A stretch of DNA of 64,000 bases, taken from the NCBI RefSeq assembly GCF_000718785.1, contig NZ_JOCA01000010.1, forward strand, positions 1-64,000. The letters are read 5' to 3'. The DNA comes from Streptomyces sp. NRRL WC-3626 (GTDB lineage Bacteria; Actinomycetota; Actinomycetes; Streptomycetales; Streptomycetaceae). Below the pieces are notes generated by a model that did not search any database, had not been told where the DNA came from, and saw nothing but the letters and a program-made list of their open reading frames with translations. Of this stretch, positions 20,025-28,877 are shown one piece after another; positions within the stretch are counted from its first letter, which is position 1, and the number at the start of each line of letters is the position of its first letter. A program made the position numbers and the translations under genes.

Positions 20025-21290
20025 CTACGCGGGCCCCCGGCCCTGCCTGGGCAACCCCGTCCCCTCCTCCGCCGGCGCCGAACCGCGGTACTCCCGCACC
20101 GCGCTCGTCCACGCCACCACCCGCCCCGCGTGCACCACGACGCGGCTGTACGCCGACGACAGCGCCCCCGAGAGCTTCTCCCCGCGCACCGCCAGCAGTT
20201 CGGCCGGGAAACCCGCCTCCACGCGCACCTCGGGCAGCCCCAGGGCCGCCCGCGCCGCCGCGCCCACCGCCGTACAGGCGTCGTCGGCGGTCAGCCCGTG
20301 GCGGGAGGCCAGCAGATACGCCGCCTCCAGCGGATCGCCGCGGCCCACCGGGTTCGACACGTCCCGCAGCGCCCCGCTCCCGGCGGCCACCCGCACCCCC
20401 GCCGACCGCAGCAGCCGTACCGGAGCCACGCCCCGGCGGTCGACGGCGCCGCAGCCGCCCTGCGGCAGGCACACCACCGTCACCCCGGCCGCCGCGAGCC
20501 GGTCCGCCGCCCGGGCGGCCGAGTCGGCCGGCAGCCGGGCGAGACCGCCGCACGGTCCGACGGCGACCCCTGGCCGCAGCCCGCCCGCCATCGCCGCGAA
20601 CCGGGCCAGCCGGACGGGATCGGCGGCGTCCGTGTGCAGGTCGACCGGGCAGCCGTGCTCGGAGGCGAGCTCCAGGACCGCCTCCACGTAGCCGGTGGGA
20701 TCGGGGTCGAGGTCCGGACAGCCGCCCACCGCGGACGCGCCCATCTTCATCGCGTCCCGCAGCACCGCGAGCCCGTCCGCGCCGGCCACCCCCGTCAGCA
20801 GCCGGGGCATGGCCACCGTCGTGAGTTCGGCCAGCCCGCGCAGCGAACGCCCCGCCCCCAGTACGGCGGTCAGCGCGCCGAGCCCGGCCATGTCGCCCAC
20901 GCGCACATGGGCCCGCAGCGCCGTCGCCCCGTGCCCGAGCTGGAGCAGCGCCGCCTCCGTCGTACGCCGCCGGACGTCCCGGGGGTCGTACGAGACGGGG
21001 CCGCCGGCGTCGGCGGACAGGGCGGTGTCCGCGTGGGCGTGGGGTTCGGCGGGGGCCGGCAGGAGCAGATAGCCGGTGAGGTCGACCCGCGTGCCGCACG
21101 CGCGTGTGCCCTCCGCCGCCAGGCTGCCGGCCGTACCGACCGCCTCGATGCGCCCGCCGCCCAGCCGTACGTCCACGGTCCGGCCGTCGGTGAGACGCGC
21201 GCCGCACAGCAGCAGCGGGGCCGGATCGACCGGCACCGGCCCCGGCGACGAGGGCGGGCGGGGCGGTGGCTGCGGCCGGCTGTCGGGCAT
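20025..21290 (-). CDS. Cytosine-deaminase-like amidohydrolase with altered active site
   Basis: About 421 residues from ATG 21290 (a GTG at 21332 lacks a ribosome site). The beta-barrel amidohydrolase pattern is clear: strand-1 metal motif EPHAHAD is kept. Compared from memory with E. coli CodA, the HCDE motif is HTDA (catalytic Glu lost), the strand-6 His region reads VGPCGGLA, and the GHDD metal-ligand motif reads GSGAL. The flanking RDVSNPVGRGDPLEAA still matches the family. It may be catalytically dead or have changed chemistry. Confidence 0.75.
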   Translation of the reverse strand: MPDSRPQPPPRPPSSPGPVPVDPAPLLLCGARLTDGRTVDVRLGGGRIEAVGTAGSLAAEGTRACGTRVDLTGYLLLPAPAEPHAHADTALSADAGGPVSYDPRDVRRRTTEAALLQLGHGATALRAHVRVGDMAGLGALTAVLGAGRSLRGLAELTTVAMPRLLTGVAGADGLAVLRDAMKMGASAVGGCPDLDPDPTGYVEAVLELASEHGCPVDLHTDAADPVRLARFAAMAGGLRPGVAVGPCGGLARLPADSAARAADRLAAAGVTVVCLPQGGCGAVDRRGVAPVRLLRSAGVRVAAGSGALRDVSNPVGRGDPLEAAYLLASRHGLTADDACTAVGAAARAALGLPEVRVEAGFPAELLAVRGEKLSGALSSAYSRVVVHAGRVVAWTSAVREYRGSAPAEEGTGLPRQGRGPA

Positions 21291-21502
21291 CGCACTCCAG
21301 GGGCTCGGACTGCGCTCGGAGGGCAAGGTCACGCGGGGAGAATCGCGCGGAAAAGATCACGCAGAGTGAGTCGAGCCTAGGCCGGGGGGCCACCCCTCGC
21401 CGGGAGGAGGCCAATAGTCGTACCGGCGTGGTCCGTCCCGGAAGCGGGGGCCGAAACGGATTTGGGCGAACGGCGGCGGAGCGTGTAATGTCTTCATCGC
21501 TC

Positions 21503-21575
21503 GCCCCAATAGCTCAGTCGGCAGAGCGTCTCCATGGTAAGGAGAAGGTCAACGGTTCGATTCCGTTTTGGGGCT
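21503..21575 (+). tRNA. tRNA-Thr (GGT)
   Basis: 73 bases. Acceptor GCCCCAA / TTGGGGC, anticodon stem TCTCC / GGAGA with loop ATGGTAA (anticodon GGT), and T arm ACGGTTCGATTCCGT. CCA is not encoded. First of a tRNA-Thr, tRNA-Met, rpmG cluster, a common arrangement in actinobacteria. Confidence 0.95.
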
Positions 21576-21621
21576 CTGGTGTGTGAGGTTCCCGTCGCGA
21601 GACGGGGTCCGATCGCATCAA

Positions 21622-21694
21622 AGCGGTGTAGCTCAGTCGGTAGAGCAAGCGGCTCATAATCGCTGTGTCACCGGTTCAAGTCCGGTCACCGCTA
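21622..21694 (+). tRNA. tRNA-Met (CAT), elongator type
   Basis: 73 bases. Acceptor AGCGGTG / CACCGCT pairs fully, so it is not the mismatched initiator form. Anticodon stem AGCGG / TCGCT with loop CTCATAA; T arm ACCGGTTCAAGTCCGGT. The three G-C pairs of an initiator anticodon stem are missing. Confidence 0.94.
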
Positions 21695-21700
21695 CAGACA

Positions 21701-21739
21701 GTAGCCGATTGCGGGGTCGGTCCTTCGATCGGCTACTCT
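21701..21739 (+). terminator. Hairpin between tRNA-Met and rpmG
   Basis: GTAGCCGAT (21701-21709) and ATCGGCTAC (21728-21736) form a perfect 9-bp stem with an 18-base loop, followed by TCTTGCTTG. It may end the tRNA transcript. TACTCT at 21734 could also be a -10 box for rpmG, so the roles may overlap. Confidence 0.5.
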
Positions 21740-21783
21740 TGCTTGCGTAAATAAAGTCGATCCGTCCGTCAAGGAGCACTCAC

Positions 21784-21948
21784 GTGGCTGCCACCGACGT
21801 CCGCCCGAAGATCACGCTGGCCTGCGTGGAGTGCAAGGAGCGGAACTACATCACCAAGAAGAACCGGCGTAACAACCCGGACCGTCTTGAGATGAAGAAG
21901 CACTGCCCGCGTTGCAACGCGCACACCGCGCACCGCGAAACGCGATAA
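21784..21948 (+). CDS. rpmG: 50S ribosomal protein L33
   Basis: 54 residues, full L33 length, GTG start with AAGGAG 10 bases upstream. Both zinc-ribbon pairs are present (CVEC near residue 14 and CPRC near residue 41), so this is the zinc-binding C+ form. Conserved [16 protein letters not shown] follows. Streptomycetes usually also carry zinc-free paralogues induced when zinc is scarce; none is in this window. Confidence 0.96.
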   Translation: MAATDVRPKITLACVECKERNYITKKNRRNNPDRLEMKKHCPRCNAHTAHRETR

Positions 21949-21959
21949 AACAGGCTCGT

Positions 21960-22006
21960 ACACGAGGCCGTCCCCCCAGCCAAGGGGGGCGGCCTCGTGT
22001 CGTTTT
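21960..22006 (+). terminator. Rho-independent terminator of rpmG
   Basis: ACACGAGGCCG plus CCCCCC pairs with GGGGGG plus CGGCCTCGTGT around a short loop (about 21978-21983), with one bulged T, followed by TTTT at 22003-22006. Confidence 0.85.
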
Positions 22007-22061
22007 CCCGTGGGACCAGACACCCAGGCAGACCAAGTCAGACACAGGAGGTGCCGCGCGC

Positions 22062-22514
22062 ATGGCGCTCGACCAGTCCTTCGTGGGGCGGAGCTACCCG
22101 CCCACCGAGCCCTACGAGGTGGGCCGGGAGAAGATCCGTGAGTTCGCCGAAGCGGTGGGGGACGCCAACCCGGCGTACACGGACGCGGAGGCCGCCAAGG
22201 CGCTCGGCCACCCCGATGTGATCGCCCCGCCCACCTTCGTCTTCGCCATCACCTTCAAGGCCGCCGGGCAGGTCGTCGCCGACCCCCGGCTCGGCCTGGA
22301 CTACAGCCGGGTGGTGCACGGCGACCAGAAGTTCGCCTACGTCCGTCCGGTGCGCGCGGGTGACCTGCTGACCGTCACCTCGACCATCGAGACGATCCGT
22401 TCGATGGCCGGCAACGACATACTCGACATCCGCGGCGAGGTGCACGACCAGAACGGCGAACACGTCGTCACCGCCTGGACCAAGCTGGTGGCCCGCGGGG
22501 CCGAGGAGGCGTGA
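22062..22514 (+). CDS. MaoC/FAS1-type hot-dog dehydratase subunit (HadA-like)
   Basis: 150 residues. One hot-dog domain, with VGDANPAYTDAEAAKALGHPDVIAPPTF near residues 31-58 and VVHGDQKFAYVRPVRAGDLLTV in the second half. It resembles the non-catalytic HadA/HadC-type partner of a (3R)-hydroxyacyl dehydratase. AGGAGGTG lies 8 bases before ATG. The following MaoC gene starts 5 bases after its stop, so the two likely form a heterodimer acting in fatty-acid elongation. Confidence 0.85.
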   Translation: MALDQSFVGRSYPPTEPYEVGREKIREFAEAVGDANPAYTDAEAAKALGHPDVIAPPTFVFAITFKAAGQVVADPRLGLDYSRVVHGDQKFAYVRPVRAGDLLTVTSTIETIRSMAGNDILDIRGEVHDQNGEHVVTAWTKLVARGAEEA

Positions 22515-22519
22515 AGCAC

Positions 22520-22948
22520 ATGACGGCACAGATCTCCTACGCCGACGTCGAGGTCGGCACCGAGCTGCCCGCACAGACGTTCCCCGTGACGCGCGCGACC
22601 CTCGTCCGGTACGCGGGTGCCTCCGGCGACTTCAACCCGATCCACTGGAACGAGCGGTTCGCCAAGGAGGTCGGCCTGCCCGACGTGATCGCGCACGGCA
22701 TGTTCACCATGGCCGAGGCGATCCGCGTGGTGACCGACTGGGCGGGCGACCCGGGCGCGGTCGTCGAGTACGGCGTCCGCTTCACCCGTCCGGTCGTCGT
22801 CCCCGACGACGAGCAGGGCGCCGTCATCGAGGTCAGCGGCAAGGTCGCCGCCAAGCTCGACGACAACACGGTCCGCGTGGACCTCCTCGCGATGAGCGCC
22901 GGCCAGAAGGTGCTGGGCATGTCGCGGGCGGTCGTCCGGCTGAGCTGA
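22520..22948 (+). CDS. MaoC-type (R)-enoyl hydratase/dehydratase (HadB-like)
   Basis: 142 residues. The hydratase motif YAGASGDFNPIHWNERFAKEVGLPDVIAHGMF (region about 32-63) contains the catalytic Asp and His of the hot-dog hydratase-2 family. I chose ATG 22520, 10 bases after GGAGG; the GTG at 22511 sits too close to that site. It is the catalytic partner of the preceding HadA-like subunit and is followed by murB. Confidence 0.88.
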   Translation: MTAQISYADVEVGTELPAQTFPVTRATLVRYAGASGDFNPIHWNERFAKEVGLPDVIAHGMFTMAEAIRVVTDWAGDPGAVVEYGVRFTRPVVVPDDEQGAVIEVSGKVAAKLDDNTVRVDLLAMSAGQKVLGMSRAVVRLS

Positions 22949-23000
22949 GCCGGACGCAGCGGGGGCGGGGCTGTCGGTGCCGTCTCGTAGTCTTGAGCCC

Positions 23001-24056
23001 GTGCAGGAACTCCACGACGCCCCCCTCGCCCCGCTGACCACCTTCCGGCTGGGCGGTCCCGCGACCCGGCTGGTCACCGCGACGACCGACGACGAGGTGA
23101 TCGCCGCCGTCCGCGAGGCCGACGACAGCGGTACGCCGCTGCTGGTCATCGGCGGCGGCTCCAACCTGGTCATCGGCGACAAGGGCTTCGACGGCACCGC
23201 CCTCGTCGTCGCGACCAGGGGCTTCGCCCTGGACGGTACGCGGCTGGAGCTGGCGGCCGGTGAGGTGTGGACCGACGCCGTCGCCCGCACCGTGGAAGCC
23301 GGCCTCGCCGGCGTCGAATGCCTGGCCGGCATCCCCGGCTCGGCCGGCGCCACCCCGATCCAGAACGTGGGGGCGTACGGCCAGGAGGTCTCCTCCACGA
23401 TCACCGAGGTCGTCGCCTACGACCGCAGGGCCGGCGAGACCGTCACCCTCGGCAACGAGGAGTGCGCCTTCTCCTACCGCCACAGCCGCTTCAAGGCCGA
23501 CCCCGAGCGGTACGTCGTGCTGCGCGTGCGCTTCCGGCTGGAGGACGCGGGCGGCCTCTCCGGGCCCGTCAAGTACGCCGAGACGGCCCGCGTCCTCGGC
23601 GTCGCGCCGGGCCGGCGGGTACCGCTGGCCACGGCCCGCGAGACGGTGCTGAAACTCCGGGCGGGCAAGGGCATGGTCCTGGACCCCGAGGACCACGACA
23701 CCTGGTCGGCCGGCTCCTTCTTCACCAACCCCGTCCTCGACGAGGAGGCGTTCACCGCCTTCCGCGCCCGGGTCCGGGAACACCTCGGCGACGGCGTGGA
23801 GCCCCCCGCGTACCCCGCGGGCGAGGGCCGCACCAAGACCTCCGCCGCCTGGCTGATCGACAAGGCCGGCTACACCAAGGGCTACGGCGACGGCCCGGCC
23901 CGCATCTCCACGAAGCACACCCTCGCCCTCACCAACCGGGGGGACGCGACCACCGAGGACCTCCTCGCGCTGGCCCGCGAGGTCGTCGCGGGCGTCCACG
24001 AGGCGTTCGGCATCACCCTGGTCAACGAACCGGTGACGGTGGGCGTCAGTCTCTAG
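23001..24056 (+). CDS. murB: UDP-N-acetylenolpyruvoylglucosamine reductase
   Basis: 351-residue FAD enzyme that reduces enolpyruvyl-UDP-GlcNAc with NADPH to UDP-MurNAc in peptidoglycan precursor synthesis. Seen: TTFRLGG at the start, the FAD motif GGGSNLVI, GIPGSAGATPIQNVGAYGQE, the proton-donor Ser region FSYRHSRFK and the C-terminal SAAWLIDKAGYTKG. GTG at 23001 gives the usual length; GTG 22977 would add eight unconserved residues. Confidence 0.94.
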   Translation: MQELHDAPLAPLTTFRLGGPATRLVTATTDDEVIAAVREADDSGTPLLVIGGGSNLVIGDKGFDGTALVVATRGFALDGTRLELAAGEVWTDAVARTVEAGLAGVECLAGIPGSAGATPIQNVGAYGQEVSSTITEVVAYDRRAGETVTLGNEECAFSYRHSRFKADPERYVVLRVRFRLEDAGGLSGPVKYAETARVLGVAPGRRVPLATARETVLKLRAGKGMVLDPEDHDTWSAGSFFTNPVLDEEAFTAFRARVREHLGDGVEPPAYPAGEGRTKTSAAWLIDKAGYTKGYGDGPARISTKHTLALTNRGDATTEDLLALAREVVAGVHEAFGITLVNEPVTVGVSL

Positions 24057-24124
24057 CGGAATCTCCGTCGCCGGGAGCGGGGGCGGGGCCGGCGCGCCTG
24101 CCCCGGCGGCACGGTCGCCCGCGG

Positions 24125-25195
24125 TCAGGCGGGGGTGGTGAGCCAGGTGTCCACGCCCGACAGGAGGTCCGACTTCACCGAGGCCGGGGCTGTCGAGGCG
24201 CGTACCGACTGGCGGGCCAGTTCGGCCAGTTCCCCGTCCGTGAAGGCGTGGTGGTGGCGGGCCAGCTCGTACTGGGCCGTGAGGCGGGAGCCGAAGAGCA
24301 GGGGGTCGTCGGCGCCCAGGGCCAGGGGGACGCCCGCGTCGAAGAGGGTGCGCAGGGGGACGTCCTCCGGCTTGTCGTAGACGCCCAGGGCCACGTTCGA
24401 CGCCGGGCACACCTCACACGTCACCTGGCGGTCGGCGAGCCGCTGCAGCAGCCGCGGGTCCTCCGCCGCCCGTACGCCGTGGCCGATACGGTCCGCCTCC
24501 AGGTCGTCCAGACAGTCCCGTACCGACGCGGGCCCGGTCAGCTCGCCGCCGTGCGGTGCCGACAGCAGCCCGCCCTCGCGCGCGATCGCGAACGCCCGGT
24601 CGAAGTCGCGCGCCATCCCGCGCCGCTCGTCGTTGGAGAGGCCGAACCCGACGATCCCCCGGTCCGCGTACCGCACCGCCAGCCGGGCCAGGGTGCGCGC
24701 GTCCAGCGGATGCTTCATACGGTTGGCGGCCACCAGCACCCGCATCCCGATCCCGGTGTCCCGCCGTGCCGTGTCCACCGCGTCCAGGATGATCTCCAGC
24801 GCCGGGATCAGCCCGCCCAGCCGGGGCGCGTACGACGTCGGGTCGACCTGGATCTCCAGCCACCCGGAGCCGTCCCGCAGATCCTCCTCCGCCGCCTCCC
24901 GCACCAGCCGCTGGATGTCCTCGGGCTCCCGCACGCACGAGCGCGCCGCGTCGTACAGCCGCTGGAAACGGAACCAGCCGCGCTCGTCCGTGGCCCGCAG
25001 TCTCGGCGGCTCCCCGCTCGTCAGCGCGTCGGTCAGCGACTCGGGCAGGCGCACGCCGTACTTGTCGGCCAGTTCCAGCACGGTGGTGGGCCGCATGGAC
25101 CCGGTGAAGTGCAGGTGCAGATGGGCCTTCGGCAGTGCGGAGAGATCACGTACACGCGGGGGGTTCGGGGGGTGCCCCCCTGAAGAGCTCAGCAT
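24125..25195 (-). CDS. add: Adenosine deaminase-family amidohydrolase
   Basis: About 356 residues. Metal motif HLHLHFTGSM near residue 25, SAPHGGEL with the catalytic His/Glu pair, RIGHGVRA, and the Asp pair in LGADDPLLFGS are all present, so the zinc site looks complete. It would deaminate adenosine to inosine, though aminofutalosine or adenine deaminases share the pattern. ATG 25195 has AGGA upstream; a GTG at 25213 is an alternative. Convergent with murB. Confidence 0.85.
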   Translation of the reverse strand: MLSSSGGHPPNPPRVRDLSALPKAHLHLHFTGSMRPTTVLELADKYGVRLPESLTDALTSGEPPRLRATDERGWFRFQRLYDAARSCVREPEDIQRLVREAAEEDLRDGSGWLEIQVDPTSYAPRLGGLIPALEIILDAVDTARRDTGIGMRVLVAANRMKHPLDARTLARLAVRYADRGIVGFGLSNDERRGMARDFDRAFAIAREGGLLSAPHGGELTGPASVRDCLDDLEADRIGHGVRAAEDPRLLQRLADRQVTCEVCPASNVALGVYDKPEDVPLRTLFDAGVPLALGADDPLLFGSRLTAQYELARHHHAFTDGELAELARQSVRASTAPASVKSDLLSGVDTWLTTPA

Positions 25196-25269
25196 TCGCC
25201 GATCCTGCCGCACACCCTCGCCGTCCCGGTAGCGCTTTCCCCTTTAGTGGTCTTGCTCGCACAAACGAA

Positions 25270-25301
25270 CAGGGGCACCCGGGAGATCCCGGGTGCCCCT
25301 G
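25270..25301 (-). terminator. Terminator of the aminotransferase gene
   Basis: A 14-bp perfect stem (CAGGGGCACCCGGG and its complement) with loop AGAT, 18 bases beyond the aminotransferase stop codon on the minus strand and just upstream of the add start. Confidence 0.8.
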
Positions 25302-25318
25302 CGACGTGGGGGACGACG

Positions 25319-26545
25319 TCAGTCGCGGGCCTCCGCGAGCAGCTTCTGGAGGCGGCTCACGCCCTCGACGAGGTCCTCGTCACCCAGCGCGTACGACAGC
25401 CGCAGATAGCCGGGTGTGCCGAATGCCTCACCCGGTACCACCGCGACCTCGGCCTCCTCGAGGATGAGCGCCGCCAGCTCGACCGAGCTCTGCGGACGCC
25501 TGCCCCGGATGTCCTTGCCGAGCAGCGCCTTCACCGAGGGGTAGGCGTAGAACGCGCCCTCGGGCTCCGGGCAGACCACACCGTCGATCTCGTTGAGCAT
25601 CCGGACGATGGTCCTGCGCCGCCGGTCGAACGCCTCCCGCATCGTCGCGACCGCGTCCAGGTTCCCGGACACGGCGGCGAGTGCGGCCACCTGGGCGACG
25701 TTGGACACGTTGGACGTGGCGTGCGACTGGAGGTTGGTCGCGGCCTTCACCACGTCCTTCGGGCCGACGATCCAGCCGACCCGCCAGCCCGTCATCGCGT
25801 AGGTCTTCGCCACACCGTTGACCACGACGCACTTGTCGCGCAGCTCGGGCACCAGCGCGGGCAGCGACACGGACACGGCGTCGCCGTAGACCAGGTGCTC
25901 GTAGATCTCGTCGGTGAGCACCCACAGGCCGTGCTCGACGGCCCAGCGGCCGATCGCCTCGGTCTCGGCCTCGCTGTAGACCGCGCCGGTCGGGTTGGAC
26001 GGGGAGACGAAGAGGACGACCTTCGTCCGCTCGGTGCGGGCCGCCTCCAGCTGCTCCACGCTCACGCGGTAGCCGGTGGTCTCGTCGGCGACGACCTCCA
26101 CCGGGACGCCGCCGGCCAGCCGGATCGACTCCGGGTACGTCGTCCAGTACGGCGCCGGGACGATGACCTCGTCGCCCGGGTCGAGGATCGCCGCGAAGGC
26201 CTCGTAGATGGCCTGCTTGCCGCCGTTGGTGACCAGGATCTGGGAGGGGTCCACCTCGTAGCCGGAGTCGCGCAGCGTCTTGGCGGCGATCGCGGACTTC
26301 AGCTCCGGCAGACCGCCGGCCGGGGTGTACCGGTGGTACTTCGGGTTCTTGCAGGCCTCGATCGCGGCCTCGACGATGTAGTCCGGCGTCGGGAAGTCGG
26401 GCTCACCGGCGCCGAAGCCGATCACCGGTCGCCCGGCGGCCTTGAGGGCCTTGGCCTTGGCGTCCACGGCGAGGGTGGCGGACTCGGAGATCGCGCCGAC
26501 TCGGGCGGAGACCCGGCGCTCGGTGGGAGGGGTTGCAGCGCTCAT
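25319..26545 (-). CDS. aspC: Pyridoxal-phosphate aspartate aminotransferase
   Basis: 408 residues, class I fold. Visible motifs are [41 protein letters not shown], the PLP lysine in [15 protein letters not shown] and the C-terminal substrate Arg in GYLRLSYAL. It transfers the amino group of aspartate to 2-oxoglutarate. The [10 protein letters not shown] context is of the Thermus/Bacillus-type aspartate (and prephenate) aminotransferases. The ATG at 26545 is chosen; the open frame runs further without homology. Confidence 0.9.
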   Translation of the reverse strand: MSAATPPTERRVSARVGAISESATLAVDAKAKALKAAGRPVIGFGAGEPDFPTPDYIVEAAIEACKNPKYHRYTPAGGLPELKSAIAAKTLRDSGYEVDPSQILVTNGGKQAIYEAFAAILDPGDEVIVPAPYWTTYPESIRLAGGVPVEVVADETTGYRVSVEQLEAARTERTKVVLFVSPSNPTGAVYSEAETEAIGRWAVEHGLWVLTDEIYEHLVYGDAVSVSLPALVPELRDKCVVVNGVAKTYAMTGWRVGWIVGPKDVVKAATNLQSHATSNVSNVAQVAALAAVSGNLDAVATMREAFDRRRRTIVRMLNEIDGVVCPEPEGAFYAYPSVKALLGKDIRGRRPQSSVELAALILEEAEVAVVPGEAFGTPGYLRLSYALGDEDLVEGVSRLQKLLAEARD

Positions 26546-26701
26546 GGGCCCATCGTTCCAGACCGGAAACCCACGCGGCACGGGGGTTTCACGGAGTGAA
26601 CAGGTCCGGGCAAACCCCTGAACACCAGTCCGGATCGGCACCGCCGGCGCCGTCCGGCCAGGACGATCTTCCGCCGGACCGTTCCTCCCAGGCACTTTCT
26701 G

Positions 26702-26731
26702 TTCGACGCCCGGCCCAGGAACACGTACACT
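26702..26731 (+). promoter_or_regulatory. Likely promoter for tRNA-Trp and perhaps secE
   Basis: TTCGAC (26702-26707), an 18-base spacer and TACACT (26726-26731), about 85 bases upstream of the tRNA. The -10 is close to consensus. The 26546-26816 gap has no gene; it also holds a small GCATCC/GGATGC inverted repeat near 26790. Confidence 0.5.
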
Positions 26732-26816
26732 CTCACCTCGTTGGCCTTAAGCGGCCCGCGCTCAGCCGGTGCACACCAAGCATCCGGTCGGATGCGGTAC
26801 GTTGGGGAACGCACAA

Positions 26817-26889
26817 AGGGTCGTAGCTCAATTGGTAGAGCACTGGTCTCCAAAACCAGCGGTTGGGGGTTCAAGTCCCTCCGGCCCTG
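26817..26889 (+). tRNA. tRNA-Trp (CCA)
   Basis: 73 bases. Acceptor AGGGTCG / CGGCCCT with one wobble, anticodon stem CTGGT / ACCAG with loop CTCCAAA (anticodon CCA), T arm GGGGGTTCAAGTCCCTC, discriminator G. It lies in front of secE, the usual actinobacterial position. Confidence 0.95.
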
Positions 26890-27000
26890 CTATACACACA
26901 CCTTCGCCAGGATGTGTGCGCATGTACGTACAGCAATGCACCGCCGTGCGGGCTCGAACCGGGCGCGGCACGGCCACGACCCGGAATCAGGTGAGGACGA

Positions 27001-27288
27001 GTGACGGACGCCGTGGGCTCCATCGACATGCCTGATGCCCAGGACGAAGCACCGGATTCCAAGAAGAAGGCCCGCAAGGGCGGCAAGCGGGCCAAGAAGG
27101 GTCCGCTGAAGCGCCTCGCCCTCTTCTACCGTCAGATCGTCGCGGAGCTCCGCAAGGTCGTCTGGCCGACGCGGAATCAGCTGACGTCGTACACGACGGC
27201 AGTGATCGTCTTCGTCGTCCTGATGATCGGTCTGATCACCCTGATCGACTATGGCCTCAGTCACGCCGCCAAGTACGTCTTCGGCTGA
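27001..27288 (+). CDS. secE: Preprotein translocase subunit SecE
   Basis: 95 residues with one C-terminal membrane helix (about 66-87) preceded by the conserved amphipathic stretch [20 protein letters not shown]. The Lys-rich N-terminal 35 residues are cytosolic. With SecY and SecG it forms the protein-conducting channel. GTG start after GAGGA. Followed by nusG. Confidence 0.95.
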   Translation: MTDAVGSIDMPDAQDEAPDSKKKARKGGKRAKKGPLKRLALFYRQIVAELRKVVWPTRNQLTSYTTAVIVFVVLMIGLITLIDYGLSHAAKYVFG

Positions 27289-27300
27289 GCCGAGAGCGAA

Positions 27301-27328
27301 GAGCGCCGAGGTATCCGGCGCTCCTTTT
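27301..27328 (+). terminator. Hairpin between secE and nusG
   Basis: GAGCGCCG (27301-27308) pairs with CGGCGCTC (27316-27323) around a 7-base loop, then CTTTTC. It may reduce read-through from secE into nusG. Confidence 0.65.
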
Positions 27329-27368
27329 CGCATGTTCCACCCCTTGTATCCAGGAAGAAGCAGCCACC

Positions 27369-28193
27369 GTGTCTGACCCGAACGTGAACGACGCCGTCGA
27401 GCCTTACGGCGAAGGGGCCGAGTCCGCCGAGGACGCGCCCGCCGCCGTCGAGGCCGCGGACGTCGAGGACACCGAGGCCTCCGCCGAGGCCGAGGCTGCC
27501 GACACCGACGCGGACGAGAGCGCCGAGCCGGACGAGACCACCGAGGCCGAGGAGGCCGAAGAGCCCGAGGACGACCGCGACCCGGTCGAGAAGCTCCGCG
27601 AGGAACTGCGGACGCTGCCCGGCGAGTGGTACGTCATCCACACCTACGCGGGCTACGAGAACCGGGTGAAGACCAACCTGGAGCAGCGCGCCGTCTCGCT
27701 GAACGTCGAGGACTACATCTTCCAGGCCGAGGTGCCGCAGGAAGAGGTCGTCCAGATCAAGAACGGCGACCGCAAGACGATCAAGCAGAACAAGCTCCCG
27801 GGCTACGTCCTGGTCCGCATGGACCTGACGAACGAGTCCTGGGGTGTCGTCCGCAACACCCCCGGTGTCACCGGCTTCGTGGGCAACGCCTACGACCCCT
27901 ACCCGCTGACGCTGGACGAGATCGTCAAGATGCTCGCCCCGGAGGCCGAGGAGAAGGCCGCCCGCGAGGCAGCCGAGGCCGAGGGCAAGCCGGCCCCGCA
28001 GCGCAAGGTCGAGGTCCAGGTGCTGGACTTCGAGGTCGGCGACTCGGTCACCGTCACCGACGGCCCGTTCGCCACGCTGCAGGCGACCATCAACGAGATC
28101 AACCCCGACTCCAAGAAGGTCAAGGGCCTGGTGGAGATCTTCGGCCGGGAGACGCCGGTCGAGCTCTCCTTCGACCAGATCCAGAAGAACTAG
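27369..28193 (+). CDS. nusG: Transcription elongation/antitermination factor NusG
   Basis: 274 residues, about 90 longer than E. coli NusG because residues 1-80 are an acidic Glu/Asp/Ala-rich extension. The NGN domain starts at [19 protein letters not shown] and includes GYVLVRMDL and [12 protein letters not shown]. The KOW domain has [19 protein letters not shown]. It binds RNA polymerase, raises processivity and couples to Rho or ribosomes. Monocistronic-like: hairpins lie on both sides. Confidence 0.95.
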   Translation: MSDPNVNDAVEPYGEGAESAEDAPAAVEAADVEDTEASAEAEAADTDADESAEPDETTEAEEAEEPEDDRDPVEKLREELRTLPGEWYVIHTYAGYENRVKTNLEQRAVSLNVEDYIFQAEVPQEEVVQIKNGDRKTIKQNKLPGYVLVRMDLTNESWGVVRNTPGVTGFVGNAYDPYPLTLDEIVKMLAPEAEEKAAREAAEAEGKPAPQRKVEVQVLDFEVGDSVTVTDGPFATLQATINEINPDSKKVKGLVEIFGRETPVELSFDQIQKN

Positions 28194-28219
28194 TCCTTCT
28201 GGCACAGAGCTTCCGCGCA

Positions 28220-28264
28220 GGTCAGCCGAGTGCTCGCGCACTGGGCTGACCTGCTCGGTTTTTA
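28220..28264 (+). terminator. Terminator between nusG and rplK
   Basis: GGTCAGCC (28220-28227) pairs with GGCTGACC (28244-28251), with an inner AGTGC-TCGC-GCACT stem, followed by TGCTCGG and a TTTTT run (28259-28263). Confidence 0.8.
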
Positions 28265-28360
28265 GCCGCGCATCCATACCCGTTATCGTTGTGCGGTATG
28301 CCTGCGTCCGGGTTGTCCCCTGACGCGGGCAGGACCCGAATCGAAAGGACCCGGAGAGTC

Positions 28361-28795
28361 ATGCCTCCCAAGAAGAAGAAGGTCACGGGGCTCATCAAGC
28401 TCCAGATCCAGGCCGGTGCCGCGAACCCGGCCCCGCCGGTCGGCCCCGCGCTGGGTCAGCACGGCGTGAACATCATGGAGTTCTGCAAGGCCTACAACGC
28501 CGCGACCGAGTCGCAGCGTGGCTGGGTCATCCCGGTGGAGATCACGGTCTACGAGGACCGTTCCTTCACCTTCGTCACCAAGACCCCGCCGGCCGCCAAG
28601 ATGATCCTCAAGGCCGCGGGTGTGGAGAAGGGCTCCGGCGAGCCGCACAAGACCAAGGTCGCGAAGATCACGCGTGACCAGGTCCGTGAGATCGCCACGA
28701 CGAAGATGCCCGACCTCAACGCCAACGACCTGGACGCCGCCGAGAAGATCATCGCCGGCACCGCCCGTTCCATGGGCGTCACGGTCGAGGGCTGA
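28361..28795 (+). CDS. rplK: 50S ribosomal protein L11
   Basis: 144 residues, full length, starting [19 protein letters not shown]. The N-terminal domain has the Pro-rich [16 protein letters not shown] that forms the thiostrepton-binding region with 23S rRNA, and the C-terminal RNA-binding domain contains [18 protein letters not shown]. It is required for the stringent response via RelA. GGAGAG precedes the ATG. Co-transcribed with rplA. Confidence 0.97.
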   Translation: MPPKKKKVTGLIKLQIQAGAANPAPPVGPALGQHGVNIMEFCKAYNAATESQRGWVIPVEITVYEDRSFTFVTKTPPAAKMILKAAGVEKGSGEPHKTKVAKITRDQVREIATTKMPDLNANDLDAAEKIIAGTARSMGVTVEG

Positions 28796-28877
28796 CCTCC
28801 ACCCCCGTAAGCCAAGCAGTAGTGGAAGGGCCGGCTCGGCCCGGACCACGACTCCTCAGATTCCACAGGAGCTTTCA

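Noticed and set aside
21622..21694. Initiator tRNA-Met
   Set aside because: The first acceptor pair is matched and the anticodon stem lacks the three consecutive G-C pairs of initiators, so it is an elongator.
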